From the NCBI GenBank assembly GCA_964431385.1, contig CAYSJM010000012.1:1-64000 (forward strand): a stretch of DNA of 64,000 bases, read 5' to 3'. A program made the translations under genes and the position numbers. Positions 1-9,449 of the stretch are shown piece by piece. Source of the DNA: UTCHB3 sp964431385. Its GTDB lineage: Bacteria; Bacteroidota; Ignavibacteria; Ignavibacteriales; Ignavibacteriaceae. Each line of letters starts with the position of its first letter. The stretch's first letter is position 1. The notes below the pieces were generated by a model. That model made no database searches. It saw nothing but the letters and a program-made list of their open reading frames with translations, and was not told the DNA's origin.

Positions 1-40
1 ATCCTGAGAGTCCCGGAATGATTTTTCGAGGGCAGAATAA

Positions 41-175
41 ATGTTTAGTTTACAGAAAATAATAGTAGCAAAGGTGAAAAAGGCTAATTTCAGATCGATA
101 AAAAATAAAGTCCGGGAAGAAGCATCAAACTTTTTGGCTGACCTGCGTGCCAATAATTTTTCGGGTGAACCATAA
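41..175 (+). CDS. possible small protein, 44 aa, unknown
   Basis: A 44-codon frame opens with ATG at 41, directly after an in-frame TAA at 38-40. A GAGGG Shine-Dalgarno-like stretch lies about 8 nt upstream. The product is basic (many K/R, ending FSGEP) with no motif or membrane segment. Alternatively the real gene is the third frame, open from the window edge to the stop at 60-62 and reading PESPGMIFRGQNK; that would be the C-terminus of a gene entering from the left. Both cannot be confidently chosen, and the function is unknown. Confidence 0.25.
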   Translation: MFSLQKIIVAKVKKANFRSIKNKVREEASNFLADLRANNFSGEP

Positions 176-203
176 ACTGAAAGGGTGGTACACTCAATAA
201 AAA

Positions 204-234
204 AAAGAGGCTGATTTGTTCGGACAGCCTCTTT
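204..234 (-). terminator. rho-independent terminator of fumC
   Basis: AAAGAGGCTG at 204-213 pairs perfectly with CAGCCTCTTT at 225-234 around an 11-nt loop. On the minus strand the stem is followed by a T-run (A-run at about 199-206 on plus), so it mainly terminates fumC. It may also act weakly on rightward transcripts. Confidence 0.85.
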
Positions 235-262
235 CATTTACAACTTTCAGCTACCGGAAGAA

Positions 263-1654
263 CTACATCTTTGCAGAGATCATTTCTTCGGGTCTTACAA
301 TTTTATCAAATTGCTCTTCTGTGAGGAGACCGAGCTCCAAAGCGGTTTCCTTCAGAGTTTTGTGTTCTTTATGAGCCTTTTTCGCAATTTTTGCCGCATT
401 GTCGTACCCAATATGAGGATTTAGCGAAGTGACCAGCATCAGCGAATTCTCAACATGCTTTTTGATATTCATAGTGTTCGCTTCAATTCCAACCACACAA
501 TGATCAGTGAAACTCTCACAGGCATCAGCAATCAATCTGACCGACTGAAGTACATTATAAATAATAACAGGCTTAAAAACATTGAGTTCAAAATTACCTG
601 ATGCACCGCCAAAGTTAACCGCCACATCATTCCCAAAGACCTGAGCACAAACCATTGTCATTGCTTCCGATTGTGTCGGGTTGACCTTTCCCGGCATGAT
701 GGAACTGCCGGGCTCATTCTCGGGGAGGCTCAACTCGCCGATACCCGATCTGGGTCCACTTCCGAGCCACCTGACATCATTTGCAATCTTCATAAGCGAT
801 GCAGCCAGCGTTTTCAGAACACCATGAAGCTCTACCATTGCATCGTGTGCAGCGAGCGATTCAAACTTGTTGGGTGCTGTTACGAAAGGAAGTCCGGTGA
901 GTTCAGCAATTTTAGCAGCTCCTTTCACGGCAAATTCAGGGTGAGTATTTAAACCGGTACCAACAGCAGTACCACCGAGTGCAAGTTCATAAACAAACGG
1001 AAGTGAATTGTTGATCCTCTTTAGTCCGTTGGTCAACTGTTGAGCGTACCCGCTGAATTCCTGTCCCAGTGTAAGAGGTGTCGCATCCATAAGATGAGTT
1101 CTGCCAATTTTTATGACATCTTTGAATTCTTCAGATTTCGCTGCGAGAGCATCACGGAGTTTTGTGACCAGCGGGATAAGTTTTTCATTCACTGCCATCG
1201 CAGCGGCTATATGCATCGCAGTAGGGAAGGTATCATTTGAAGACTGAGCTTTATTCACATCATCATTTGGATGGATCGGTTTTTTACTCCCGATTACACA
1301 ACCTGCAAGCTCAATCGCGCGGTTGGCAATCACTTCATTTACATTCATGTTCGACTGGGTACCGCTACCTGTCTGCCAGACAACAAGAGGGAAATTCCCT
1401 TCAAGTTTTCCGTCGATAACTTCCTGAGCCGCTTCTGCAATAAGAGCTGTCTTCTCTTCACTCAATAATCCAAGCTCTTTGTTTGTAAGAGCAGCAGCTT
1501 TTTTCAAAATACCAAATGCCTTAATAAGTTCGGCAGGCATTTTTTCTCCGCCGATCTTAAAATTCATCAACGATCTTCCCGTTTGTGCTCCATAATACTT
1601 GTCAACGGGCACCTGAACCTCACCCATGGTGTCGGTTTCAATTCTAAATTCCAT
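263..1654 (-). CDS. fumC: class II fumarate hydratase
   Basis: Catalyses reversible hydration of fumarate to L-malate in the TCA cycle; cytosolic homotetramer. At 463 aa it has the usual class II (iron-independent) length. The fumarase/aspartase signature GSSIMPGKVNP is present, as are the TGSGTQSNMNVNE and SSNDTFPTAMH substrate-site segments. The frame extends 15 codons further upstream, but the start chosen is the ATG at 1654, which has a GGAGG ribosome-binding site a few bases before it and gives the family-typical MEFRIE N-terminus. It is monocistronic, ends in a strong terminator, and is divergent from the histidine-kinase operon. Confidence 0.95.
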   Translation of the reverse strand: MEFRIETDTMGEVQVPVDKYYGAQTGRSLMNFKIGGEKMPAELIKAFGILKKAAALTNKELGLLSEEKTALIAEAAQEVIDGKLEGNFPLVVWQTGSGTQSNMNVNEVIANRAIELAGCVIGSKKPIHPNDDVNKAQSSNDTFPTAMHIAAAMAVNEKLIPLVTKLRDALAAKSEEFKDVIKIGRTHLMDATPLTLGQEFSGYAQQLTNGLKRINNSLPFVYELALGGTAVGTGLNTHPEFAVKGAAKIAELTGLPFVTAPNKFESLAAHDAMVELHGVLKTLAASLMKIANDVRWLGSGPRSGIGELSLPENEPGSSIMPGKVNPTQSEAMTMVCAQVFGNDVAVNFGGASGNFELNVFKPVIIYNVLQSVRLIADACESFTDHCVVGIEANTMNIKKHVENSLMLVTSLNPHIGYDNAAKIAKKAHKEHKTLKETALELGLLTEEQFDKIVRPEEMISAKM

Positions 1655-1771
1655 TTCACCTCCGAAAAAAAAATATTTGATATAACAAAAATATAACATG
1701 ACAGTTATGAGATGAGCATTTACTTGTTTTTTTCATTTTTTTTCAAAACTTTCTTCATTTTATCTAAATAA

Positions 1772-1788
1772 TGTCTTATATTAAGACA
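1772..1788. promoter_or_regulatory. inverted repeat in the fumC / kinase-operon divergent promoter region
   Basis: TGTCTTA-TAT-TAAGACA is a perfect 7-bp inverted repeat with a 3-nt spacer. It lies 34 nt before the start of the kinase operon and about 120 nt before fumC. Its symmetry and position fit an operator for a dimeric regulator, but a chance palindrome in AT-rich DNA is possible. No matching regulator is identified. Confidence 0.3.
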
Positions 1789-1821
1789 GTAGATTAATTG
1801 CCACTTTGATTATTTAATAAC

Positions 1822-3729
1822 ATGCCAGCTAACGCGGAGAACTCAAAGATCAACGCCTCCCCAAAACCTGCTCTCACCTTGCTCCTCGAAGTAAACGAAG
1901 AGCTTGGAGCCAAGATAGTTTACAGTGAAGGTAAGGTTTCGCAAAGAGCTGAAGAGATGATCAATGCTGTTTCGGCTCCGGTCAGAGATTTTAAATCATT
2001 TACGGCGTTAATCGATAAACTTGAAAAAGAGCTCAAATTTGTTTCATCAAGAATTAAACCCGTTGATGACCTAAAAACTCCGGGTGCCGCATTTTATGAA
2101 GTTGAGTTCTCTGCAACTGCAGGTCAGCTTCCCACCGAAAAAGGAACTGTTGAATCCCCCGTTGTATCACCCGAAAACTTCTCAGAAAATCCCCCTCTTT
2201 TAAATGGATTTTCGAGGACACTTTCATTTTTTATTGACACGGTTAATTCTAAAATAACAGGCCTCGCCGGGGATATCAACTATTTTTTTTCACCGGGAAT
2301 TAAAGCTTCTGATGTAACCATCGCCAATTTGATGAGGAAGGTTCATCCTTCCGATTTTCGGTATTTTAAGTTAAAACTACGAAATGCCCTTCAAGGCGAC
2401 ACTTCCGCAATTAATTACAGAATCTACTCCGACGACCAGCAACTTAAGTATGTTACTCATTTTGTAAATATCGTCTCACAAGGGGGTAAGGTTACAGGAA
2501 TTTCAAATTTAATTGTGGATGCCACCCATGACCGCGAACTTATTACCAAATTGCGAAGTTCCGAGGAAAAATTAAGAATCCTTTTCGAAACAGCTGATGA
2601 CCTGATTTTTGTTCTTGACCAGACGGGTGGATTCTCTTCGGTAAATGCTCTCGGTGCTCTGTCACTCGAATTTCTCCCCGAAGAAATGATCGGGAAACAC
2701 TTCATCTCCTTTATCGATGAAAGTGAACGCAAAGTAATTGCCCTCTCATTTAAAGAGCTGCTTAAAGCTTCGAAACTCGTCACTTTTGAGGCAGCATTTA
2801 TTACAAAATTTGGGAAAAGACTCACTTTTGAAATTAACGCCCGTCCTGTTTATACGCAAAAAAACAGATTTGATGGTATCGTGGGGATAGGTCGAAATGT
2901 AACCTCCAGGATTCATGATCATGAGATGATGAACGACCTGAACAACAAACTGATAGAAGCAAACAGAATTATCTCGATAGAACGGGATCGTGTAAAACAG
3001 CGTATTTCTGTACTCGAAGAACTAAACCATCTAAAAAGTGAGTTTGTTGCTAATATTTCTCACGAGCTGCGGACTCCCCTCGCCTCGATTATTGGTTTCT
3101 CCGAAACTATCGATTCCGATGTCGATATGCCGGAATCGGTGAGAGTTGATTTTAACAAAATTATACTCACCGAATCAAAAAGACTCGCAGAACTGATTAA
3201 TGATGTTCTCGATATCTCCAAACTTGAAGGGGGTAAGGTAGTGCTCGATAAATCTGATTTTGACCCGATTGATTTGATCGGCGAGGCTGTCACCGCCTTC
3301 AGAAAAAGTGCGGGTGATAAATCAATCTCGATCACTGAAGAGTACCCTGAAGTCCCAATTATAATTAATGCAGATAAAGAACGGCTAACACAGGTCTTTG
3401 AAAATATCATAAGTAATGCAGTAAAGTTTACAAATCCGGGTGGAAGAATTACTGTTTTTGTACGATTCCGTAAAAATGAGTTAGAAACTATAATCAGCGA
3501 CACCGGTATCGGAATTCCTAAAAAAGACCTGCCATATATCTTCCAAAAATTTTATAAGGTCTCACGGAACGACAATTCTCTTCCGGGTTCGGGGTTGGGA
3601 CTTGCTCTCGTTAAGCAAATTATTGACCTGCACAAAGGTTATATCAGCATTAAAAGTGAAGTAAATAACGGAACTACCGTAATCATAAAACTACAACTAA
3701 ACGCCAAGAGGTATTCCAACAATGGATAA
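1822..3729 (+). CDS. PAS-domain sensor histidine kinase
   Basis: Cytosolic sensor kinase of 635 aa with no membrane segment visible. The N-terminal ~110 residues are unassigned. Two PAS-like regions follow (about 120-235 and 245-360, the second ending in a VGIGRNVTSR-type PAC end), then a coiled coil (about 365-400). The HisKA dimerisation domain carries the phospho-acceptor H414 in NISHELRTPL, and the HATPase domain has NAVKFT (N box), DTGIGIP (G1, D560) and GSGLGLAL (G2). The stop overlaps the start of the NtrC-type regulator by 8 bp, so the two are almost certainly translationally coupled cognate partners. The signal is unknown, but a soluble PAS kinase suggests an internal cue. Confidence 0.9.
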   Translation: MPANAENSKINASPKPALTLLLEVNEELGAKIVYSEGKVSQRAEEMINAVSAPVRDFKSFTALIDKLEKELKFVSSRIKPVDDLKTPGAAFYEVEFSATAGQLPTEKGTVESPVVSPENFSENPPLLNGFSRTLSFFIDTVNSKITGLAGDINYFFSPGIKASDVTIANLMRKVHPSDFRYFKLKLRNALQGDTSAINYRIYSDDQQLKYVTHFVNIVSQGGKVTGISNLIVDATHDRELITKLRSSEEKLRILFETADDLIFVLDQTGGFSSVNALGALSLEFLPEEMIGKHFISFIDESERKVIALSFKELLKASKLVTFEAAFITKFGKRLTFEINARPVYTQKNRFDGIVGIGRNVTSRIHDHEMMNDLNNKLIEANRIISIERDRVKQRISVLEELNHLKSEFVANISHELRTPLASIIGFSETIDSDVDMPESVRVDFNKIILTESKRLAELINDVLDISKLEGGKVVLDKSDFDPIDLIGEAVTAFRKSAGDKSISITEEYPEVPIIINADKERLTQVFENIISNAVKFTNPGGRITVFVRFRKNELETIISDTGIGIPKKDLPYIFQKFYKVSRNDNSLPGSGLGLALVKQIIDLHKGYISIKSEVNNGTTVIIKLQLNAKRYSNNG

Positions 3730-5101
3730 ATTAATCTTCGTTGTTGACGATCAGGCACCGATCCTAAGACTTCTAACCTATTGGGTTAGTGAAAAATGGA
3801 ATTACAAAGTAAAAACCTTCGATAATGCAGAGGAAATGCTCGCATCACTTTCGTTAAAACCTGATCTCATACTTCTCGATATAATGTTACCGGGCATCAG
3901 CGGAATTGAAGCCCTCGCAGAGGTGAAAAAATTCGATTCAAAACTTCCTGTCATAATTCTTTCTGCACAAGGGAGAGTTGATGTTGCTCTCGAAGCCTTA
4001 AGAATTGGTGCCTACGATTATTTTCCAAAACCGATTGATACCCAAAGGCTCGAACCTGCTATCAGGAACGCCCTTAAAAATTACGACCTCGAAAAAGAAC
4101 TCGAAAAGGTACGCGAAAATGTAACCCAGACTTACAGTTTCAGCAATATCATCTCTGCTGACGGAAAGATGCAGGATGTCTTTAAAATGGTCACAAAAGT
4201 GCTCGATAACGACATCACTGTCCTGATTCATGGTGAAAGCGGAACTGGTAAAGAGCTTATTGCTAAAGCCATCCACTACAACGGTATTAGGAAATCGTAT
4301 CCTTTTGTTGTTGTGAATTGTGCTTCAATCCCGAGGGATCTGATGGAAAGTGAGCTTTTTGGACACGAAAAAGGGTCATTCACCGGGGCTCATCAGAGAA
4401 AAATGGGTAAATTTGAACTCGCCAACAAAGGAACTATTTTCCTCGATGAAGTTGGTGAAATGGATATTTCGCTCCAATCGAAACTTTTAAGAGTGATTCA
4501 ACAAAAAGAGTTTGAAAGAGTTGGCGGCACCGAGACGATCAAGTGTGATGTGAGAATTATCTCAGCGACCAACCGCGACCTTAAAAATGCGGTCGAAAAC
4601 AAAGAGTTTAGAGAAGACTTATTTTATCGTCTTAATTCTTTCCCAATTAATTTGCCCCCGCTAAGAGCCAGAAAAGGGGATGTTATTGTGCTTGCTGAAC
4701 ATTTTCTGCAACACTTCAACAGGAAACTCGATAAAAAATGCCTTGGTTTTACCCCAAAAGCCCTTAAACTGCTTTTTGATTATGATTGGCCGGGCAATGT
4801 GCGGGAGATGGAAAACACAATCGAAAGATGCCTGATTTTAACTGAAAACGATACTATCGAGGTTGATGACCTTCCAATGCACATCAGGTCTGCAACTCCA
4901 TCGGTGGAAGAATCGAGTGTCGATAAATTCCTGAACGCTCCCGTTATAATTCCATTTGAAAAAATTAAAGAGGAAGCCATCAGACATGCTCTGAAAGTGA
5001 CAAAAGGGAATATATTAGAGACAGCAAAAAAATTGAAATTGGGAAGGGCGACTATTTATCGCCTGATGAGCAGATATAGAATTAACCCGGAACAACCCTG
5101 A
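3722..5101 (+). CDS. sigma-54-dependent response regulator (NtrC family)
   Basis: A 459-aa transcription activator with three domains. The receiver has acidic D9/D10, phospho-acceptor D53 in LLDIMLPG, and the conserved K of YFPKPID. The AAA+ sigma-54 interaction domain has Walker A GESGTGKE at 171-178 and the sigma-54 contact loop as GSFTGA instead of the common GAFTGA. A C-terminal Fis-type helix-turn-helix begins near NILETAKKLKLGRATIYRL. It should activate sigma-54 promoters when phosphorylated by the overlapping upstream kinase. No clear -24/-12 element was found in front of this operon, so its targets are probably elsewhere. The Ser in the loop is a known tolerated variant position. Confidence 0.93.
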   Translation: MDKLIFVVDDQAPILRLLTYWVSEKWNYKVKTFDNAEEMLASLSLKPDLILLDIMLPGISGIEALAEVKKFDSKLPVIILSAQGRVDVALEALRIGAYDYFPKPIDTQRLEPAIRNALKNYDLEKELEKVRENVTQTYSFSNIISADGKMQDVFKMVTKVLDNDITVLIHGESGTGKELIAKAIHYNGIRKSYPFVVVNCASIPRDLMESELFGHEKGSFTGAHQRKMGKFELANKGTIFLDEVGEMDISLQSKLLRVIQQKEFERVGGTETIKCDVRIISATNRDLKNAVENKEFREDLFYRLNSFPINLPPLRARKGDVIVLAEHFLQHFNRKLDKKCLGFTPKALKLLFDYDWPGNVREMENTIERCLILTENDTIEVDDLPMHIRSATPSVEESSVDKFLNAPVIIPFEKIKEEAIRHALKVTKGNILETAKKLKLGRATIYRLMSRYRINPEQP

Positions 5102-5127
5102 AAACATTCAAATATAGGAGTTATTAA

Positions 5128-5466
5128 ATGAACTTTAAAGTCGAAAAAAGTGGTGATGTGGTGGTAGTTGCTGTTGAATTGCAGAGAGCTACTCTAAACG
5201 AGGCAGAAGAATTCAAAAAAATCCTCCTCGGACAAATAGATATGGGCGGGAAGAAATTGGTGGTCGATCTCTCAATGTGTGAGTTTATCGATTCAACTTT
5301 CCTCGGTGCACTTGTTGTTACACTAAAGAAAATTACCCAGCACCAAGGCGATCTGAAACTCGTTGGTTTCCAGCCTGCTGTTCAGTCGATGTTCGAATTG
5401 ACAAGAATGTACAGAATATTTGAAGCTTTTAATAACACTAAAGATGCTATCAAAAGTTTTGGCTGA
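5128..5466 (+). CDS. STAS-domain anti-sigma factor antagonist (SpoIIAA/RsbV-like)
   Basis: A single-domain STAS protein of 112 aa. The phosphorylatable serine is S56 in the diagnostic stretch CEFIDSTFLGALV. In partner switching, such a protein in its dephosphorylated form sequesters an anti-sigma/switch kinase. It has an AGGAG ribosome-binding site and ends only 5 bp before a receiver-PP2C phosphatase that could dephosphorylate it. No RsbW-type HATPase switch kinase is encoded in the window, so the third partner must lie elsewhere. Confidence 0.9.
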   Translation: MNFKVEKSGDVVVVAVELQRATLNEAEEFKKILLGQIDMGGKKLVVDLSMCEFIDSTFLGALVVTLKKITQHQGDLKLVGFQPAVQSMFELTRMYRIFEAFNNTKDAIKSFG

Positions 5467-5471
5467 TACTA

Positions 5472-6623
5472 ATGTCTGAACCTCAAAAATCCTTTAAAGC
5501 CAAAATCCTGCTGGTTGATGATGACACTTCCCTTTCAAGGCTGTTTCAGTATAGTCTGAATAAAGAAGGATTTGATTGTCAGACTGCCTCCAACGGCCTC
5601 GAAGGTTACAATAAGGCTAAACAAATATTACCCGACCTCATAATTTCAGACATTATGATGCCCAATCTTAACGGATTTGAGTTCAGGAAGATGGTGCTGG
5701 AAGACCCACAGGTTCAGAAAATTCCATTCATCTTCCTGACTGCGAAATCAGGTGAGGATGATATCCTTGAGGGATATGACCTGGGTATTTCTGATTATGT
5801 GGTCAAAACTTCCGGTCCAAAAGTTCTTGTAGCAAAAGTTAATGCTCTTTTGAAGGACCTCGAGAAGGAGAGAGAAAAAGCTGTCTCCGAGATCCATAAA
5901 GCCGCCGATAATATCAGCCTTAAGGTAGTACCCGACTCACCACCCGAGGTTGATGGTTACTCGTTAAACCACTGGCACCAGCCGTTTGGTGGCGTTCCGG
6001 GAGGTGATTTTATCGACTATTTTGATGTGGATAGCGAAAAAACCGTCCTTATTCTCGGAGATGTAATGGGCAAAAAATGGGGTGCCTGGTATTTTGCCGT
6101 TGCGTATGCAGGTTATATCAGAAGTGCCGTTCGGGTTATTTTGCAAAATGCTAAAGAATTATCAGCCGGCTCCATCCTTAGTGAGGTTAACCTATCAATT
6201 TATCAAGACACAAAGATTTCCGATGTCTTTGCCACTCTTTCGATTATCCTTTTAAATAAAAAAACAGGTTTAGTGAACTACTCGGGGGCAGGTGATCTCC
6301 CGATGATCTATTTCGACTCATCAAAGCGAGAAGCGGTTTTTCTGCAGAGTAACGGGTTATTACTCGGTTTTGCGGAGAATGGTGAGTACAATGAGGTTTC
6401 TGTCTCATTGTCCCCCGGAGATTCTGTTTTCCTTTACACCGACGGAATTACTGAAGCAAGTGATCCGCTCGGTAACCAGCTCGGGAAAGAGAATCTGATT
6501 AAAATGATTGAACTTATGCCTGCACATCTTGATCCTGTGAATTTTATTAAGAACAGAATGAATGAATACACGAATATGAAGTTTGATGACGATGTGAGCG
6601 TAATAGCCTTAAAAAAACTTTAA
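5472..6623 (+). CDS. response regulator with PP2C/SpoIIE-type phosphatase output
   Basis: A 383-aa two-domain protein. The N-terminal receiver (about 10-128) has the acidic pair D16/D17, phospho-acceptor D60 in ISDIMMP, T90 and K112. The proline that usually follows this lysine is replaced (VVKTSG). After a charged linker, the PP2C/SpoIIE domain (about 160-380) shows metal-binding motifs PGGDF (D179), GDVMGKK (D197), the SGAGDLP segment and LYTDGITEA. It probably removes phosphate from S56 of the adjacent STAS protein when its receiver is phosphorylated. It is the last gene of the four-gene signalling operon. Confidence 0.9.
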   Translation: MSEPQKSFKAKILLVDDDTSLSRLFQYSLNKEGFDCQTASNGLEGYNKAKQILPDLIISDIMMPNLNGFEFRKMVLEDPQVQKIPFIFLTAKSGEDDILEGYDLGISDYVVKTSGPKVLVAKVNALLKDLEKEREKAVSEIHKAADNISLKVVPDSPPEVDGYSLNHWHQPFGGVPGGDFIDYFDVDSEKTVLILGDVMGKKWGAWYFAVAYAGYIRSAVRVILQNAKELSAGSILSEVNLSIYQDTKISDVFATLSIILLNKKTGLVNYSGAGDLPMIYFDSSKREAVFLQSNGLLLGFAENGEYNEVSVSLSPGDSVFLYTDGITEASDPLGNQLGKENLIKMIELMPAHLDPVNFIKNRMNEYTNMKFDDDVSVIALKKL

Positions 6624-6703
6624 AAATCAAATTTTGTGACCATTTTTTATTTCCCCTTCCGTCTTTTAAGCACTTATTTATCAATTTTTTGGTTAACAAT
6701 CCA

Positions 6704-9397
6704 ATGAAAAAATTTATTCTACTCACTTTCTTCCTCCTTTCCATCACCACACTAATCAACTCACAGGAAATTTTCAAGAAAGTAAAAATATTCCCGACCG
6801 ATACAAAACGAGATATTGAACTTCTCAGAAGTTACAATGTAATAATCGATGAAGCATACATCGGTAAAGACAATTCACTTTCGGTTTTCCTTTCTGCAAA
6901 AGATGTTGAAAATTTGCAAAAATCCGGTGTTCGTTATGAAATTGTGATAGACAACTGGGATGATTATTATAAGTCGCTCCCCTCGCTTTCCGAGCAAGAA
7001 AAGCTTCAAGTGCGACAATTCAGCAAAGATACCTACGGTGTTGAAGGATTTGGCTACGGTTCAATGGGCGGGTATTACACTTATGCAGAAATAAACGCAC
7101 AGCTTGACTCGATGAGAGCAAGATTCCCGAACCTTATTTCTGTTAAATCGAGCATAGGTGCCACTCTTGGTGGAAGGCAGATTTATTCTGTAAAAATTTC
7201 CGACAACCCTGATGTTAGTGAAAATGAACCGAGAGCACTTTACACATCTCTCACACACGCACGCGAACCCGCCGCCATGATGGGGGTAATCTATTATATG
7301 TACTATCTGCTCGAAAATTATAACACAAACCCATCGGTAAAATATCTTGTTGATAACCGTGAAATTTATTTTATCCCGTGCGTAAACCCCGATGGTTACG
7401 AGTATAACAGATCGACAAATCCTTCCGGTGGCGGGATGTGGCGTAAAAACAGGAGCCTCAACAGCGGTTCATACGGAGTGGATCTGAACAGAAATTTTGG
7501 TCCTTACACTTACTGGAATGCCCCCGGTGGTGGTTCCAGCACCACACCTTCCGCTGATGACTATAGAGGTCCTGCTGAATTTTCTGAACTTGAATCCCAA
7601 GGCTATAAAAATTTTGTGGTTGGTAAAAATTTTAAAACCGCTCTTAACTACCACACCTACAGTAATTTGCTTATTTACCCTTATGGCTGTTGGAATTACC
7701 TGACCCCCGACTCGACAACCTTTAAAGAGTTTGCATCGGATATAGTTGCGATGAACGGATACTCCCCCGGAACCGCATGGCAGCTACTATACCCTGTTCG
7801 CGGAAGCTCAGACGATTTTTTATATGATGGCGATCCTGAAAGTAATGGTAAAGTCTTTGCGATGACCCCTGAGGTTGGTGGTGACAATGATGGATTCTGG
7901 CCGGCACAGTCAAGAATATTCCCTCTCGCTATCGAGAATCTTAATCCGAATCTTTATTATACCTGGGTTGCAGGTGATTATGTCAATCTCTCCCGTTACC
8001 AGATGAATAAACAATATGTTTCACCGGGTGATGCAGTGGAAATGTCTGTTACCATGAAAAACAAAGGGCTTTCGGGTGCAGATAATGTAACAGTAACTCT
8101 TGAGCCTGTATCCGGATTTGTTACCATCGGCTCAGGAACAGTGAATATTCCAAGTATCCCGTCAAGAGGTACTTTTACAACCACTTCACCACTAACTTTT
8201 GCGGTTTCACCTTTTGCACCGATCGATACCCTCTGTAAATTGCGTCTTGTAACTTCAAAAAATGGTGTAACCATGGCTGTGGATACTATTGGATTTGTAA
8301 CCGGTGTGCCACAGTTTGTATTCAACGATACAACCAACAACCCACTTACCCTCTGGACTGTTACTGCCACCCCATCAACACCCAAATGGGAAGCAACCAC
8401 GACCGACTTTAATTCGGCACCTGTATCATACACAGACTCCAAATCGGGCAATTATGCAAGCAATGCAACGGTTACAATAGCTACAACAAACCCAATCAAC
8501 CTTACAGGTTACAACAATCCCAAACTTTCATTCTTTACAAAATGGGATATTGAAACACAGTGGGATTGTGGTGTCGTAATGATATCAACAAATAATGGCT
8601 CAACCTGGTCAGCACTCACAGGCTCCCTCACCAAACCGGCATCAGGCAGCGGGAAACAGGTTCCTGCGGGGATGCCAATATATGATGGCAGTTCACCAAA
8701 CTGGAAGAGAGAGGAAATTAACCTTTCTTCTTATGCGAACCAAACGATTAAATTAAAATTTGAGTTAAGAACCGATGGTTCTTTGGTGAAAGATGGCTGG
8801 TATATAGATGACATCGGCATTTATGTTTATTCTTCTCTTCCTGTTGAGTTAACTTCATTCACTGCACAAAAAAATGGTTCAATCGTCTCATTAAAATGGA
8901 CTACTGCATCTGAATTGAATAACAAAGGTTTTGAAGTGCAACGGTCTGTTGATGGTTCAGCATGGGTTAATGCCGGTTTTGTTACTGGTGCAGGAACCAA
9001 AGAAACTTCAACCGAATACAGTTTTTCTGAGAGATTTTCTTCAGCCGGAACTATCTCTTACAGATTAAAACAAACCGACTTTGACGGCACTTATAAATAT
9101 TTGGGACCAGTCGAAATAAATTCAGATTTGGAGCTTTCTTACAGTTTACAGCAAAATTTCCCGAATCCTTTTAATCCGGCAACTGTCATCAACTACAGTA
9201 CAGCCCTTGAGGGAATGGTAACCATAACTGTTTATGATATTCTTGGCAAAAAGGTTGCAACTCTCGTGAACGAGGCACAAAAAGCTGGTAATCATCAGAT
9301 AAGCTTTAAACCTGTTGATTTAACCTCAGGAATCTATTTTTATGAAATGGTGACTCCGGGATTCACGAAGAAACTTAAAATGCTCTACCTGAAATAA
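6704..9397 (+). CDS. secreted M14 zinc carboxypeptidase with T9SS sorting domain
   Basis: An 897-aa exported metallopeptidase. A signal peptide covers residues 1-20 and a propeptide-like region runs to about 105. The M14 domain (about 110-410) has zinc ligands H185 and E188 in HAREP, the substrate-binding segments NPDGYEYN and VDLNRNFG, the third zinc ligand H317 in NYHTYS, and general base E390 in TPEVGG. Ig/CARDB-like (about 420-520) and MAM-like jelly-roll (about 545-700) regions follow. The C-terminus (about 810-897) is a type A T9SS sorting domain starting QNFPNPFNPAT, which directs export by the type IX system and removal of the tail. The ATG at 6704 is preferred over an upstream TTG because it begins the hydrophobic signal. 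Confidence 0.93.
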   Translation: MKKFILLTFFLLSITTLINSQEIFKKVKIFPTDTKRDIELLRSYNVIIDEAYIGKDNSLSVFLSAKDVENLQKSGVRYEIVIDNWDDYYKSLPSLSEQEKLQVRQFSKDTYGVEGFGYGSMGGYYTYAEINAQLDSMRARFPNLISVKSSIGATLGGRQIYSVKISDNPDVSENEPRALYTSLTHAREPAAMMGVIYYMYYLLENYNTNPSVKYLVDNREIYFIPCVNPDGYEYNRSTNPSGGGMWRKNRSLNSGSYGVDLNRNFGPYTYWNAPGGGSSTTPSADDYRGPAEFSELESQGYKNFVVGKNFKTALNYHTYSNLLIYPYGCWNYLTPDSTTFKEFASDIVAMNGYSPGTAWQLLYPVRGSSDDFLYDGDPESNGKVFAMTPEVGGDNDGFWPAQSRIFPLAIENLNPNLYYTWVAGDYVNLSRYQMNKQYVSPGDAVEMSVTMKNKGLSGADNVTVTLEPVSGFVTIGSGTVNIPSIPSRGTFTTTSPLTFAVSPFAPIDTLCKLRLVTSKNGVTMAVDTIGFVTGVPQFVFNDTTNNPLTLWTVTATPSTPKWEATTTDFNSAPVSYTDSKSGNYASNATVTIATTNPINLTGYNNPKLSFFTKWDIETQWDCGVVMISTNNGSTWSALTGSLTKPASGSGKQVPAGMPIYDGSSPNWKREEINLSSYANQTIKLKFELRTDGSLVKDGWYIDDIGIYVYSSLPVELTSFTAQKNGSIVSLKWTTASELNNKGFEVQRSVDGSAWVNAGFVTGAGTKETSTEYSFSERFSSAGTISYRLKQTDFDGTYKYLGPVEINSDLELSYSLQQNFPNPFNPATVINYSTALEGMVTITVYDILGKKVATLVNEAQKAGNHQISFKPVDLTSGIYFYEMVTPGFTKKLKMLYLK

Positions 9398-9414
9398 CAA
9401 ATTCTTTTCCAAGG

Positions 9415-9449
9415 GAAGAAGTGAACTTAAAAATTAAAGTCACTTCTTC
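9415..9449. terminator. bidirectional terminator between convergent genes
   Basis: GAAGAAGTGA at 9415-9424 pairs with TCACTTCTTC at 9440-9449 across an AT-rich loop. The right arm overlaps the last codons and stop of the minus-strand acetyltransferase. It sits just after the carboxypeptidase stop, so it can serve both converging transcripts. T-runs are short. Confidence 0.55.

Noticed and set aside
5960..5995. TGGCAC...TTGG resembling a sigma-54 -24/-12 promoter
   Set aside because: It lies inside the phosphatase coding region with wrong -12 sequence and spacing.
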